Shown piece by piece: positions 1 through 9,608 of a DNA stretch of 64,000 bases; the first letter of the stretch is position 1; each line of letters opens with the position of its first letter. Both the position numbers and the translations under genes were made by a program. The stretch lies in NCBI GenBank assembly GCA_007922225.1, contig ML679961.1, positions 65,237,075 through 65,301,074 of the forward strand, in the 5' to 3' direction. This DNA comes from Emydura subglobosa. Lineage: Eukaryota > Chordata > Testudines > Chelidae. The notes beneath the pieces were generated by a model, which did no database searches, was not told the DNA's origin, and saw only the letters and a list, made by a program, of their open reading frames with translations.

Positions 1-2147
1 TCTGTTTCTCTTTTAAAACTGAATTTAGTGCAGGTGAAAAAGGCTGGATTTCAAGCCCTAGTAGACCTCCTCTCCACTAGAGAATTTTACAAAACAAATT
101 CACACCACAGCTGATTCACACTGATTCAGCTGAAACTGTGCTAGCATCATTGGCAGCCCTAATGAAGACAAAACAAACTCTGTTGGTGACTGGTATTTTT
201 ACCACCATCCCAATTAAAGATGCTTCTCTCTTTTTGGAGCCTTACATACACTAGGGCTCAGAAAATTATTTTGTGTTGACATGACCTCCATTAATTATCC
301 AGAGAAGAGGTAAACAGGGAACTGGTGTGAAAACTTTCCTGCTAAATAACTCACTAGTGTGCTTAAACTCTGTCCCAGCTGGACCCTTAGGAAAGGGTGA
401 GAGATGGTGGGGAAGAAGATTGTTAAGTTTGCATGACCTATTAAGATCCCTCACAAGCTCTATCTAAATCAAAAATTCCTTTCCTCATAAAGCTGATGTG
501 TTGGAAGGGATTAACTGGACATTGCAAACTGATAAGTATAATAAAGAGAGTGATTGGAATAGGTTTCAGGTGAGGTTCAGTACTTCTGATGTAACATGGA
601 TGGTTAACACACTCTGACTTACAGGAATAGGGACAAAAATGCATTTACTAACCATTAAGCTGAAAGTAAACTAGAGAGCAACAATATAGAATTTTTTCTA
701 CCATTCACAAAATTATACTACCCAATATTAAATTCATCTGATACTGTCTTGTGAAGTTTATTATGATCAAATCTTTAATTCTAGATTTGGTTATAGTATA
801 TCTTTTTGTATTTTAAAAAGGGAAATTGAATAGTTTAAAAAAATTTAGCATAGCAGAAATGAAGCAGTATTTGTTTTGTTTTTAACTGGCATTGACAGAG
901 CCCAAAATGTGCTTTTTTATAAAGCTGTATTTTGTATGCCAGCTGTTCCCATACACATGTATGAGGAAAAGTCAGAGAGAAATAAAATCTAGAGCACTGG
1001 CAAAACATGTTTTGATTCATCAGGATGTAAGTACTTATATAAATGAAAAATATCAGTAGTTTTCAAATGAATACATTGATTCAGATTCTGAACTCATTTA
1101 AACCAGTATAAATCCAATGTAATTCCAGTAAAAGTAATCAGAATCACACTGAATTTACTACATTGTTACAAAGCCAAGTTTGGGCCATTGTACATTTACT
1201 GAAACAAAATACCACACAAGAGTTTAGGGCAGAAAATCAAAAAATACCACAGCCATTTAAAATGCCTGCAGAATTTAAAGAGGCAGAATGTAGCTACCCA
1301 GATTAAATTTGGCCAGACATTACAGGTAACACCCTTATTCTCATGGAAAGTGCTATGGAATCTTTAATGAGACCAGAATTTGGCCAAATGATAATGTGCT
1401 ATCTGAGGAAATTACTTTATTAAAAAGCGACTCACGTTATTCATGAAATTAGTAATTTAGCACTGGAACAACAGTTCCAAATGCTCCATTAATCAAAGAT
1501 CTCCTTTTTTTAAACGAGCTATTGAAATATTTGATTTTCTTATTACATGAAAGGGACAGCAACAACTTGTCATCTCTGATCTGCAATGCATGTCACTTAT
1601 TTTTCATTTGCAGAACATGCAAAAGAAATCCAAAATACTTTGGAAAAGAGAATTTAGTCCATATTGAAAGAGGGCATGGAATGTTATTGGCTGTGCTGTA
1701 CGTTACAAATTAATAAGGAAGTTTGTTAAATACTTCTTAAACCCTTTGTCTCTTCATCATCATGATTAAATATTCTTAGATGGATAGCTTATGCTAATCA
1801 GTCAATATACATGGAAGAGATACCCTGATTGTTTGGAGTAAAGTTGAAAGTATGATATTTTAATTGCCAGGGAGTTTTCTTTTATAGTGCACACAGTAAG
1901 TGGCAGCATATGGTGAAAACTGCCAATATTTTTATATGTACAATTCCTCTACATTAAAGCTTCATTTTTAAAATATATGTTCTTAATAACATAAGCACTT
2001 CTTCTGTGGTAAATATTTATCTAGCTAGCTGAAGTCTTAGAACTAATGACTACACTGTTCCTTTAAGGGATGTTGGTTAACGGTGTACATTTCTATCTGA
2101 GCAACCTCCACGTTGATTGTTCTATCTGAATGATCATGGTGGCTCCA
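1..2147. other. AT-rich non-coding stretch, nothing recognised
   Basis: Only short open frames (about 60-70 codons) on both strands, none with a recognisable domain. I see no RNA gene and no clear transposon boundary. Around 1060-1190 the wording resembles old interspersed repeats, but I cannot delimit one. Confidence 0.5.
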
Positions 2148-2264
2148 ATTCAGCAAAGAACTTAACCACATGCTTAACTGTAAGTGCACAAATAGTCCCA
2201 CTGGGGTTATTAGGAGAGCTCACATGCTTAAAGGTAAGCACATGTTTAAGTTCTTTGCTGAATC
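2148..2264. repeat. Small fold-back (MITE-like) repeat
   Basis: The left arm (about 2149-2178, with CAGCAAAGAACTTAA and CACATGCTTA) is the imperfect reverse complement of the right arm (about 2233-2263, with TAAGCACATGTTTAAG and TTCTTTGCTG). The loop is about 50 bases. No coding capacity. A related, more decayed copy lies at 61105-61255. I infer a non-autonomous DNA element; no target-site duplication could be fixed. Confidence 0.65.
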
Positions 2265-4424
2265 AAGGCCTACATTCAGATTCAGTAAGCTTGTTCAGTT
2301 AGATACATGCACTGAAAAATAGGTCCATCTTCTCAAGACAAAGTTTTTTCATCCAAGGCATTTTAATGCCATATCTATTAGTCAGGTTAATATCAATTCT
2401 AATTGATACTTCTACAAACTGTAACGATCTTTGCGTGTAGATGAGAATAAAGGAAAAGCACCCAAAGAGGTGTGAAATTCTTTCTTAACTTTTACAATAT
2501 CAAAGAAAATAAAATAAATAATTTTTAATTTTTGAAACCAAATCCTCAGTTATACTATATGTCAGGAGAAAACACACAAGACACAATAGGAGATGACTTC
2601 TGGAAAATAAGATTTGATTCTTTTAGCCAAGTAATCACTATGAATAAGAATTCTGTTGTATTTACTGTACTGATCTATATAGTTTGTGCAGATGGATGCG
2701 CCCAGGCTCAATATACTACTAAGAAAGCTTTTCTTTAATTTCCACCCAGTAGCTGTCTCTGCTACAGAGATTACAAAAGCAATCTAAACCAATGCTTAGG
2801 GAGCATGACAATAAACCCAGCGCAAAGGAGGGTGGACTCGATGGATCAAAATATTGATGAGATATGGAGCCTTACACCACCACATATAGTACCATGGTGG
2901 TAAGTGTACTTGAAATAGATTAGATAGATCTATTGTTCATCAGGTGAATGCTTCAAATAAGATGAGGCTGGCATTGGCCATTGATCTTTATTCTTTACAG
3001 ATGATGTGGTGACCTATGCAAGATGAGTTGGTGGTTGCAATCCACTTCCTAGGAAAGGTTTTAAGATCACAAAAATCAATCAGCATGCTTGCTGGCAGCA
3101 TCAGTAGAGAAGCCAAGAATTGATTGGGCCACGAAAACTAAATTGTTCTGAAGTGCCTTGAGACATATTGACAGGACATTATGGGAAACACACACTACTG
3201 CTGCCTGTGCTGCAACCATTCTGTTGATAATGGATTTTGGAGTGGGCTGTAAATTTGGCACTGTTCCGCTACTAGAAAACAAAGTTTGGACCTTGGTACA
3301 GTTCCAAGACATAGTAGACACCAGTGTTTCTTTGAGTACGAAAGCAACCGCGGTACTACAACCTTCCACTCAAAAACAAAGGCTAAGGCGAGATTTCTCT
3401 TCTGACTGCAAAATCTTTTCCCTTATTTTGGTGCAAGCAATGCTTTATAAAGTGCTCACCAATACTAAGGAAAACATTGCACTTGCAGAATTGGCAGTCA
3501 AACCAATTGCTGAAAGCCAGCAATTATCTCCTTTACAAAGTCATTCTCTCCAGTAACTGTTAGATTTACATAATTGGGAATTATCTTCTCATCCATTCAA
3601 AATTTGAGTTTCCACCATTTTCAGAAATGAAATATAAATAGTTAATTGCAGTTTCTTTAACCTATTGGTTATGGTCCTAAATTGTCCAGATGGGAGATCT
3701 GATATCCCATTTCTCTTGCTCCTTTGCCCAGAACTGATTAAACAACAATATGGATGGGTATTTTACCCATTCCTCGCCCAGCTGAGGAAAAGAAGGGCAC
3801 CCCTATTCGGGATATACAGTTAGAGGTTAGAGGATATGCAGGCTCTTCTAGCAAGCAATGTATAGCAAAATTATTTATGATTCCACTACACCACCACTCA
3901 AACTAATGAATTGCACGTATCCTTGATAGATGTTTATACAGGTGACGTGTCAGAAAAAGGAACCCAGTTCCTGCATCTGAACCTGATAGTTTCATTCCCC
4001 ACTTATTCAAATGTCTGAAAACTATGATACGATGCCACTGAGATTTTTCTTAGAACTAAGTAAACAAACTACAATAAAGGCATGACAAAGAGGTAGTGAG
4101 TGAGGCCATAGAAGTTAATTATTAATAGGATAAGGGTCTAATTTCTCTTTCATAATGCAGATCTCGCTACTTGTGAACACACCCAGTCAAGCACAAAAAG
4201 TCAGCCACTGGAGAAAGGAGAAAAGAATAGGGATGTATTCCCAAGAGTTCAAACCTCTCAAGTTCTTTATGTTAGCCTGCAGCCTTCCCTACACAGAGGA
4301 TGGATATGAATGTACATATAATTTTGCCCCCCTCCATCTCTATTTTGGAATACAAAATGACTGAGCATATACAGTATAATAAACTTTATGGCTGCCAAAT
4401 TCACATAATGCAAGACAAGGGCAG
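2265..4424. other. Unassigned stretch with an unsupported 132-codon frame
   Basis: Contains a 132-codon open frame on the plus strand (3158-3556) overlapping a 97-codon frame on the minus strand (3076-3369). Neither shows a domain, signal peptide or low-complexity pattern I recognise. A pyrimidine tract followed by CAG near 2989-3000 looks like a splice acceptor, but such sites are common by chance. I treat the stretch as non-coding or as an old unidentified repeat. Confidence 0.4.
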
Positions 4425-4485
4425 GGTAATAGACTAGATGAGATCTAATACATCTTTCTATCTCTAACATCTATGATCCTAAACT
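4425..4485 (+). mobile_element. CR1-type LINE 3' tail fragment
   Basis: GGTAATAGACTAGATGAGAT followed by TCTTTCTATCTCTAACATCTATGATCCT matches the closing block of reptile and bird CR1 elements (AGACTAGATGA ... TTTCTATGATTCTA). Only the last 60 or so bases remain, as is usual for 5'-truncated CR1 insertions. Confidence 0.6.
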
Positions 4486-5759
4486 ATATACGGCCTCTCT
4501 CTTCTTCAGGTCTAATGCCTTGAGGACTGCATTCATCTACTCATCCCCATCTACTAACTTCAGGCTCCACATGCAGCTCCTCTTTTCTCTGTGGTTGTAC
4601 CCTTTCTTCCAATTGCTCTCTATGGTATAATTCAGTACAGATAAAGACAGAGAGTCACAATCAGGAGAGGGATTCAATCATCTGTATGCAGAAGCCACAC
4701 AGCTAGGAACTCAGAGACAGAAGTAATTTTGGGAGAACAGAGGCTCTTGTCTCAATTGTTGAATGTTATTGTTTTAAAAAAGAAGAAAAATACTAGAAAC
4801 TCAGGGAATTAGCAGTTCAGATTTGAACAACCACTGTAACACTATCCTCCAGCCCCACTACTTATGGTCTAGAGATCCCCTTATCTCACCCACTCCAGCC
4901 CAAATACATTACCAATACAGGTCACTGATCAGCACCTACACTCCACATATTCCACTTTCCACACAATGCCAGAAAGTCAAACCTCCACTGACCTATGTGT
5001 CTCCTATGTGCTAAAGACAACAACATTTGGCGTTTTACATTCACTTGTGGTCAAGATAGTTCCAGCTCATCCACCATATTCATATATCCAGCTATACTCT
5101 ACATACATACTCTACTCCACTATACCAATCCTATCACACTCGCAACAAGTTTTGGAGACCCCCACCTCTAGACACAGTCCAAAAATGTAGCTTTCATCCC
5201 CAACTATACATTTACTAGCCATGGATGCAGAGCACACAATGGAGGATCTAAATACTACTGGCCTTTATTACCATGGAGGGAAGAGTGAAGCCAGACTGTC
5301 TGTTGACCTGCTTGTGAGTTCCTCACACCTCAGGCAGTATGCACGTGCTGTCTTTTGCATGTCCCTTTACTCCATGAGCTCAGTCAACAAGTCACATGCT
5401 GTAGTCTGTGGGGTGCAGTCAAGTTGCGCCTTTTGTTCCTCTGCCCGCTCACCCTGGGCCTGGAACATGATAGCTGCTCATCAGCAATCAACTGTCCATC
5501 ACCTGCTGACAAAATTGGGGTCTGTCTCCAGCATGGGACCCATATTCCAAAATCTACACTTAATATGGCTTGAGAGCCTTCCAATATGTAGCAGAGACTT
5601 GATAGAGGCTGGAAGAATAAATGCCCGCTACATCATCATACAGCAGAACAGAATACTCTTGGAATACATATACTCAACAGGGCAGACATAAGGTTCATGT
5701 GACAGCTAATGAAGGTCTTGAGTCTGCAGGCAGAGTTTAAACCATTATTTGAGAACTTC
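4486..5759. other. Unassigned stretch with a 156-codon frame
   Basis: The first half (about 4800-5200) is rich in C and A on the plus strand. A 156-codon frame at 5221-5691 has no recognisable domain. It runs up to a CR1 tail and may be part of an older repeat. No host gene can be supported. Confidence 0.35.
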
Positions 5760-5885
5760 AATAACTCAGATAGAGGGTCTATTACTGGAGTGGGTGGGTG
5801 AGGTTCTGTGGCCTGTGCTGTGCAGGAGGTCAGACTAGATGATCATAATGGTTCCTTCTGACTTTAAAGTCTAGGAGTCTAAGAG
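5760..5885 (+). mobile_element. CR1 LINE 3' end fragment
   Basis: Contains the CR1 3' signature: CTGTGCTGTGCAGGAGGTCA, then GACTAGATGATCATAATGGT and TCCTTCTGACTTTAAAGTCT. This is the untranslated 3' end of a 5'-truncated copy, with no coding sequence left. The same block recurs at about 21570-21640. Confidence 0.8.
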
Positions 5886-6169
5886 TCAGCATGGATTGGG
5901 GGCAGAGTTAAAGTGGGTGCTGGAAACTTGAATACAAATTTCAAACCCTTAGGTTCTATTTGTTAAATTTTTCTCCTAAGCCATAACATTCTATTACTTG
6001 ATTTTAAACGGCAAAGACAGTCTCAAAATTAACTGCATCTCAGCAAAGTTCATTGTCTGGAGATACATCACAGCAGAAGCCTCACAGCTAAAACACAAAG
6101 GAGAAAAAAAGATACAGGAACAGACAAAGTTTTGTCTTACAAGATGCTGTATCTGACCAAGCAACCAAA

Positions 6170-6400
6170 AAACAGGATTATTTACCAGTAACTGTTGTTC
6201 TTTGAGATGTGTTGCTCATATCCATTCCAGTATAGGTGTGTGTGCACCCCATGCACAGATTCCCGGAACTTTTTTCCCTTAGCTAGCTCCGTAGAGTCGG
6301 CTCAGGCTCCCCCTGGAGTACCACGCTCATGCCGCCGAGCCTGCGGCCCCTCAGTCCCTTCTTTCTGCCGACTCCGACAGTGGGGACGGAGGATGGGTGT
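6170..6400. repeat. DIRS-A left (3') inverted terminal repeat
   Basis: From about 6205 to 6370 this is the reverse complement of 11492-11682. Shared blocks include TGCTCATATCCATTCCAGTA, CTTTTTTCCCTTAGCTAGCT and CTGGAGTACC. The outermost 35 bases (AACAGGATTATTTACC...) are absent from the right end and recur only in the internal complementary region, as expected for the 3' extension of a DIRS element. Confidence 0.9.
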
Positions 6401-6506
6401 GGAATGGATATGAGCAACACATCTCGAAGAACAACAGTTACTGGTAAGTAACCCTGTTTTCTCTCTTCGAGTGATTGCTCATATCCATTCCAGTATAGGT
6501 GATTAA
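6400..6506. other. DIRS-A internal complementary region (circle-junction template)
   Basis: The left half (6400-6456, GGAATGGATATGAGCAACAC, then AACAACAGTTACTGGTAAG) is the reverse complement of the extreme left end (6171-6230). The right half (6460-6506, CTCTCTTCGAGTGATTGCTC...) is the reverse complement of the extreme right end (11640-11682). The segment therefore equals the 3' end joined to the 5' end, with the junction near 6457-6459. In the published DIRS model this segment aligns the two ends so that a circular intermediate can form. Confidence 0.88.
6437..6452. promoter_or_regulatory. GTTAC-N6-GTAAC dyad, possible recombinase site
   Basis: GTTACTGGTAAGTAAC is a perfect 5-base inverted repeat around a 6-base spacer, just inside the end-to-end junction. 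A decayed copy lies at the left terminus (about 6174-6194, where one arm has become ATTAT). DIRS-B (29208-29229) and DIRS-C (39353-39367) have comparable arms at the same place. Tyrosine recombinases bind inverted arms around a short spacer, so a recombinase site is a reasonable inference, untested. Confidence 0.4.
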
Positions 6507-6534
6507 ATAGCCATACCTTGGAGGTGGGTAGGAG

Positions 6535-7780
6535 TCAACGGTGAGTTGCTCTCATCAGCATGGCCCTTCCGAAGCCCGCGTCCTCTCTCGCCTGCTGCAC
6601 TATGGCGTAGTGGGACGTGAAGGTGTGGACCGATGACCAGGCTGCTGCTCTACAGATGTCCTGCAGAGGCGCTCTTCCCAGGAAGGCCACCGATGAGGCC
6701 TGGGCTCTGGTTGAGTGCGCTGTCACAGCTCTTGGAAACGGCACCTTCGCCCGCTCGTAGCAGGTCCTGATGCAGGCGGTGATCCAGGTGGAGATGCGCT
6801 GGGTGGAGACAGGTGAGCCCTTCATCCAGTCCGCCACTGCCACAAACAGCTATGTTGATTTCCGGAACGGCCTGGTCCGCTCGATGTAGTAGGCCAGGGC
6901 TCATCTGAAATTCAGGGAGTGCCATCTCCGTTTCTCCTCCGAACCGTGTGGTTTAGGAAAAAACATGGGGAGGAAGATATCCTGGTTATAATGAAACTGA
7001 GACACCACCTTAGGCAGGAAAGCCGGGTGGGGTCTCAGTCGGACCTTATCTTTGTAGAAGACCATGTAGGGGGGCTCCAAGGTCAAAGCTCTTATCTCGG
7101 AGACCTCCTAGCCGATGTAATGGCCACCAGGAAGGCTACCTTCCAAGAGAGGACGAGCAGCAGGCATGTAGCCATGGGCTCAAAGGGGGATCCTGTCAAC
7201 ATGGTGAGGACCAGGTTTAGATCCCAGAAAGGCACCGGGTCATGGACCTGGGGATATAGCCTTTCCACCCCCTTGACGAACCTAGCTGACATGGGGTGGG
7301 AGAACAGGGAATGCCCTTCCATCGGCTGGTGAAAAGCCGAGATAGCTGCCAGGTGCACTTTCAGGGAAGCCAGTGCTTAACCCTGGAGCTTCAGGTGGAG
7401 CAGGTACTCCAAGATCGCCTGTATGGGTGATCCAGACGGTGGGATACCCTGGGACTCCGCCCAACAAGTAAAACGCTTCCACTTGGCCCAGTACACAACC
7501 TGAGTGGAAGGTTTTTTGCTGCCCAGCAGAATCTGTTGGACCTGCGTTGAGCAGGCTCTCTCTCCCTCCGTCAGCCAAAGAGTCTCCATGCCGTCAGGTG
7601 GAGGGAGTCCAGGTCCGGGTGCAGCAAGCGACCCTGGTCCTGTGAGAGCAGGTCGTAACACCTCAGGAACGGAATCGGCGTGTCGATGGACAGGTTGAGC
7701 AGCATACTGTACCAGTGCTGCCACGGCCAGGCTGGTGCAATTAGTATCATGTCCGCCCTGTCCCTCTTTATTTTCAAAAG
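6535..7780 (-). pseudogene. DIRS-A tyrosine recombinase, disrupted
   Basis: Encodes the recombinase that would integrate the circular DNA copy; it acts on DNA in the nucleus in place of an integrase. About 410 codons are traceable. The N-terminal part (about 7700-7380) resembles the core-binding region. The first catalytic Arg lies in the ARR-VSE segment near 7108, at a one-base frameshift. The HxxR box is HSTR at 6706-6717, and the nucleophilic Tyr (in TSHYA) is 6607-6609. Damage: frameshifts near 7580 and 7108, and in-frame stops TAA 7377-7379, TGA 6901-6903 (possibly a decayed CGA) and TAG 6850-6852. It is the last gene of the element, about 100 bases upstream of the RNase H end in the same transcript direction. 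Family assignment is firm; the exact start is uncertain. Confidence 0.88.
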
Positions 7781-7869
7781 GACCTTGGGCAGGAGCGGAA
7801 TGGGAGGAAACGCATATAGAAGGGTCCCCTTCCAGTCTAGGAGGAACGTATCAGAGAGGGAGCCTGGCT

Positions 7870-9490
7870 CGCGACCTCAGAGCGAGCAGAACCTTGGGCA
7901 CTTCCTGTTCCAGGACAACGTGAACAGGTCCAGTTGGGGAACCCCCCACTTCCGGAAGATTGAAGTCACCACCTCCGGGTGTAGTGACCAGTCGTGGCGG
8001 GGTAAGAACGACCTGCTGAGGTGGTCTGCCTCGTCGTTCCTGACCCCGGGAGGTGAGAGGCAGATATGTGAAAATCGTGCCTCACCACAAGGACCCCAAG
8101 AAGAGTAGCCTCCTGGCAAAGAGCCGAGGAGCGCGCTCCCCCCTCTCTGTTTATATAAAACATGGCCACCGTGTTGTCTATAAGGACCTGGACCATCTTG
8201 CCTTCAGGAATTTGATGAAGACCTTGCAGGCCAAGTGGACTGCCCTGAGCTCTCTGACATTTATATGGAGAGCCCTCTCGTCTGGTGACCATAGCCCTTG
8301 GGTGCTCAGGTCCTTGCTGATGTGGGCCCCCCAACCCTCGTCTGAGGCGTCTGTTATCAGAATCACTGAGGGGGCCAAGTCTCTGAAGGGAATGTCCCTC
8401 AGAACCTCCCCGGGGTCCCTCCACCAGTCCAGGGAGGACAATACCTGGGCGGGAACTGTGACCACCTTCTTCAGCCGGTGTCTGGCCGGTGCATAGACTG
8501 AGGCCAGACACCCTTGGAGAAGCCTGAGCTTGAGGCGAGCCAGCCTCACCACATAAGTACACGCTACCATGTGTCCCAACAGCTGAAGGCAGTGCCTGGT
8601 TGTCATCGTGGGGGACTTGTGCAGATAATTGATTATGGCGGTCATTGTCTCGAACCGAGTCTGAGGGAGGAAGGCTCTGTCCTGGGTGGCATCCAGTGTG
8701 GCCCCTATGAACTCTATGCACTGCACTGGGGTAAGAGTAGACTTCTGCTCGTTGATGAGCAGCCCCAGTCTGATGCATGTGGCGCAGGTAAGAGCCAGGC
8801 TGTTCCTCACATGGGCCCTGGACTTGCCCCGGATCAGCCAGTCATCCAGATAAGGGAATATCTGAACCCCTCTGCGGCACAGGTGGGCCGCTACCACTGC
8901 CATGCATTTTGTAAACACCCTTGGCGCGGAAGAAAAGCCAAAGGGAGGGCTGCAAACTGGTAGTGGCATCCAGCTACCATAAACCTTAAGAACTTTCTGT
9001 GACCTGGAAGGATAGTGATATGAAAGTATGCGTCCTTCAGGTCGAGGGCGGCATACCAGTCCCCTGGATCTAGGGCAGGAATAATGGAGGCTAGGGAAAC
9101 CATATGAAACCTGGTGCGCCTGACAAACTTGTTCAGACATCGGAGGTCCAGGATTGGCCTCAGGCCCCCTTTGGCCTTGGGGATTAGGAAGTACCGTGAG
9201 TAGAATCCCCTTCCTCGTTCCTGTGGAGGAACCTCCTCTACTGCACCGAGCGTGAGGGAGTTGACCTCCTGTATGAGGAGTTGGTCGTGAGAGGGGTCCT
9301 TGAAGAGGGACTGGGTAGGGGGAGAGTTGGGGGGGAAGGCTGTAAGTTGTAAGGCGTAGCCCTTGAGAACTATGCCAAGGACCCATTGGTCCGTGGTAAT
9401 GGCTTCCCATTTGGCGTAGTAAGGCCAAAGCCTGTGGGTAAATAACTTGGAGCGATCCAGTGGGAATGGAGGAGTGCCACCCTCATGCAT
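7870..9490 (-). pseudogene. DIRS-A reverse transcriptase / RNase H, disrupted
   Basis: Would copy element RNA into DNA and degrade the template. Reverse-transcriptase motifs in order: a basic block with GGLRPILDLR (about 9150), motif A ALDLKDAYFHI at about 9015-9050 with the catalytic Asp, the PFGFSSAPRVF block (about 8910-8945) and the catalytic YLDD at 8841-8852. RNase H follows: ITDASDEGWGAH (about 8330-8365), NVRELRAVHLAC (about 8240-8275, the Glu), LIDNTVAMFYINREGGARS (about 8125-8180) and a terminal DEADHLSR near 8035. The frame shifts near 8945, 8195 and 8060, so the protein cannot be made. Between gag and recombinase on the same strand, as usual for DIRS. No methyltransferase domain seen after RNase H. 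The start is arbitrary, taken at the upstream Met at 9490. Confidence 0.92.
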
Positions 9491-9608
9491 CCCATCAAAA
9501 TCTTTTATTGGCAGTATTGCCCTTGTTTGGGCCTTGCTGAGATCCCATAGAGGGTCCTTGACGGTCGCGGCGACTGGGTGCCCGGTACCGATCCCGACCC
9601 CTCCTGGG

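Noticed and set aside
5221..5691. 156-codon open frame with Met start
   Set aside because: No domain, no splice context, and it ends near a CR1 tail; no support for a host gene.
7966..8778. 270-codon minus-strand frame in DIRS-A
   Set aside because: Only its last third carries RNase H motifs. The first part is an out-of-frame reading of the RT region, so the frame as a whole is not a protein.
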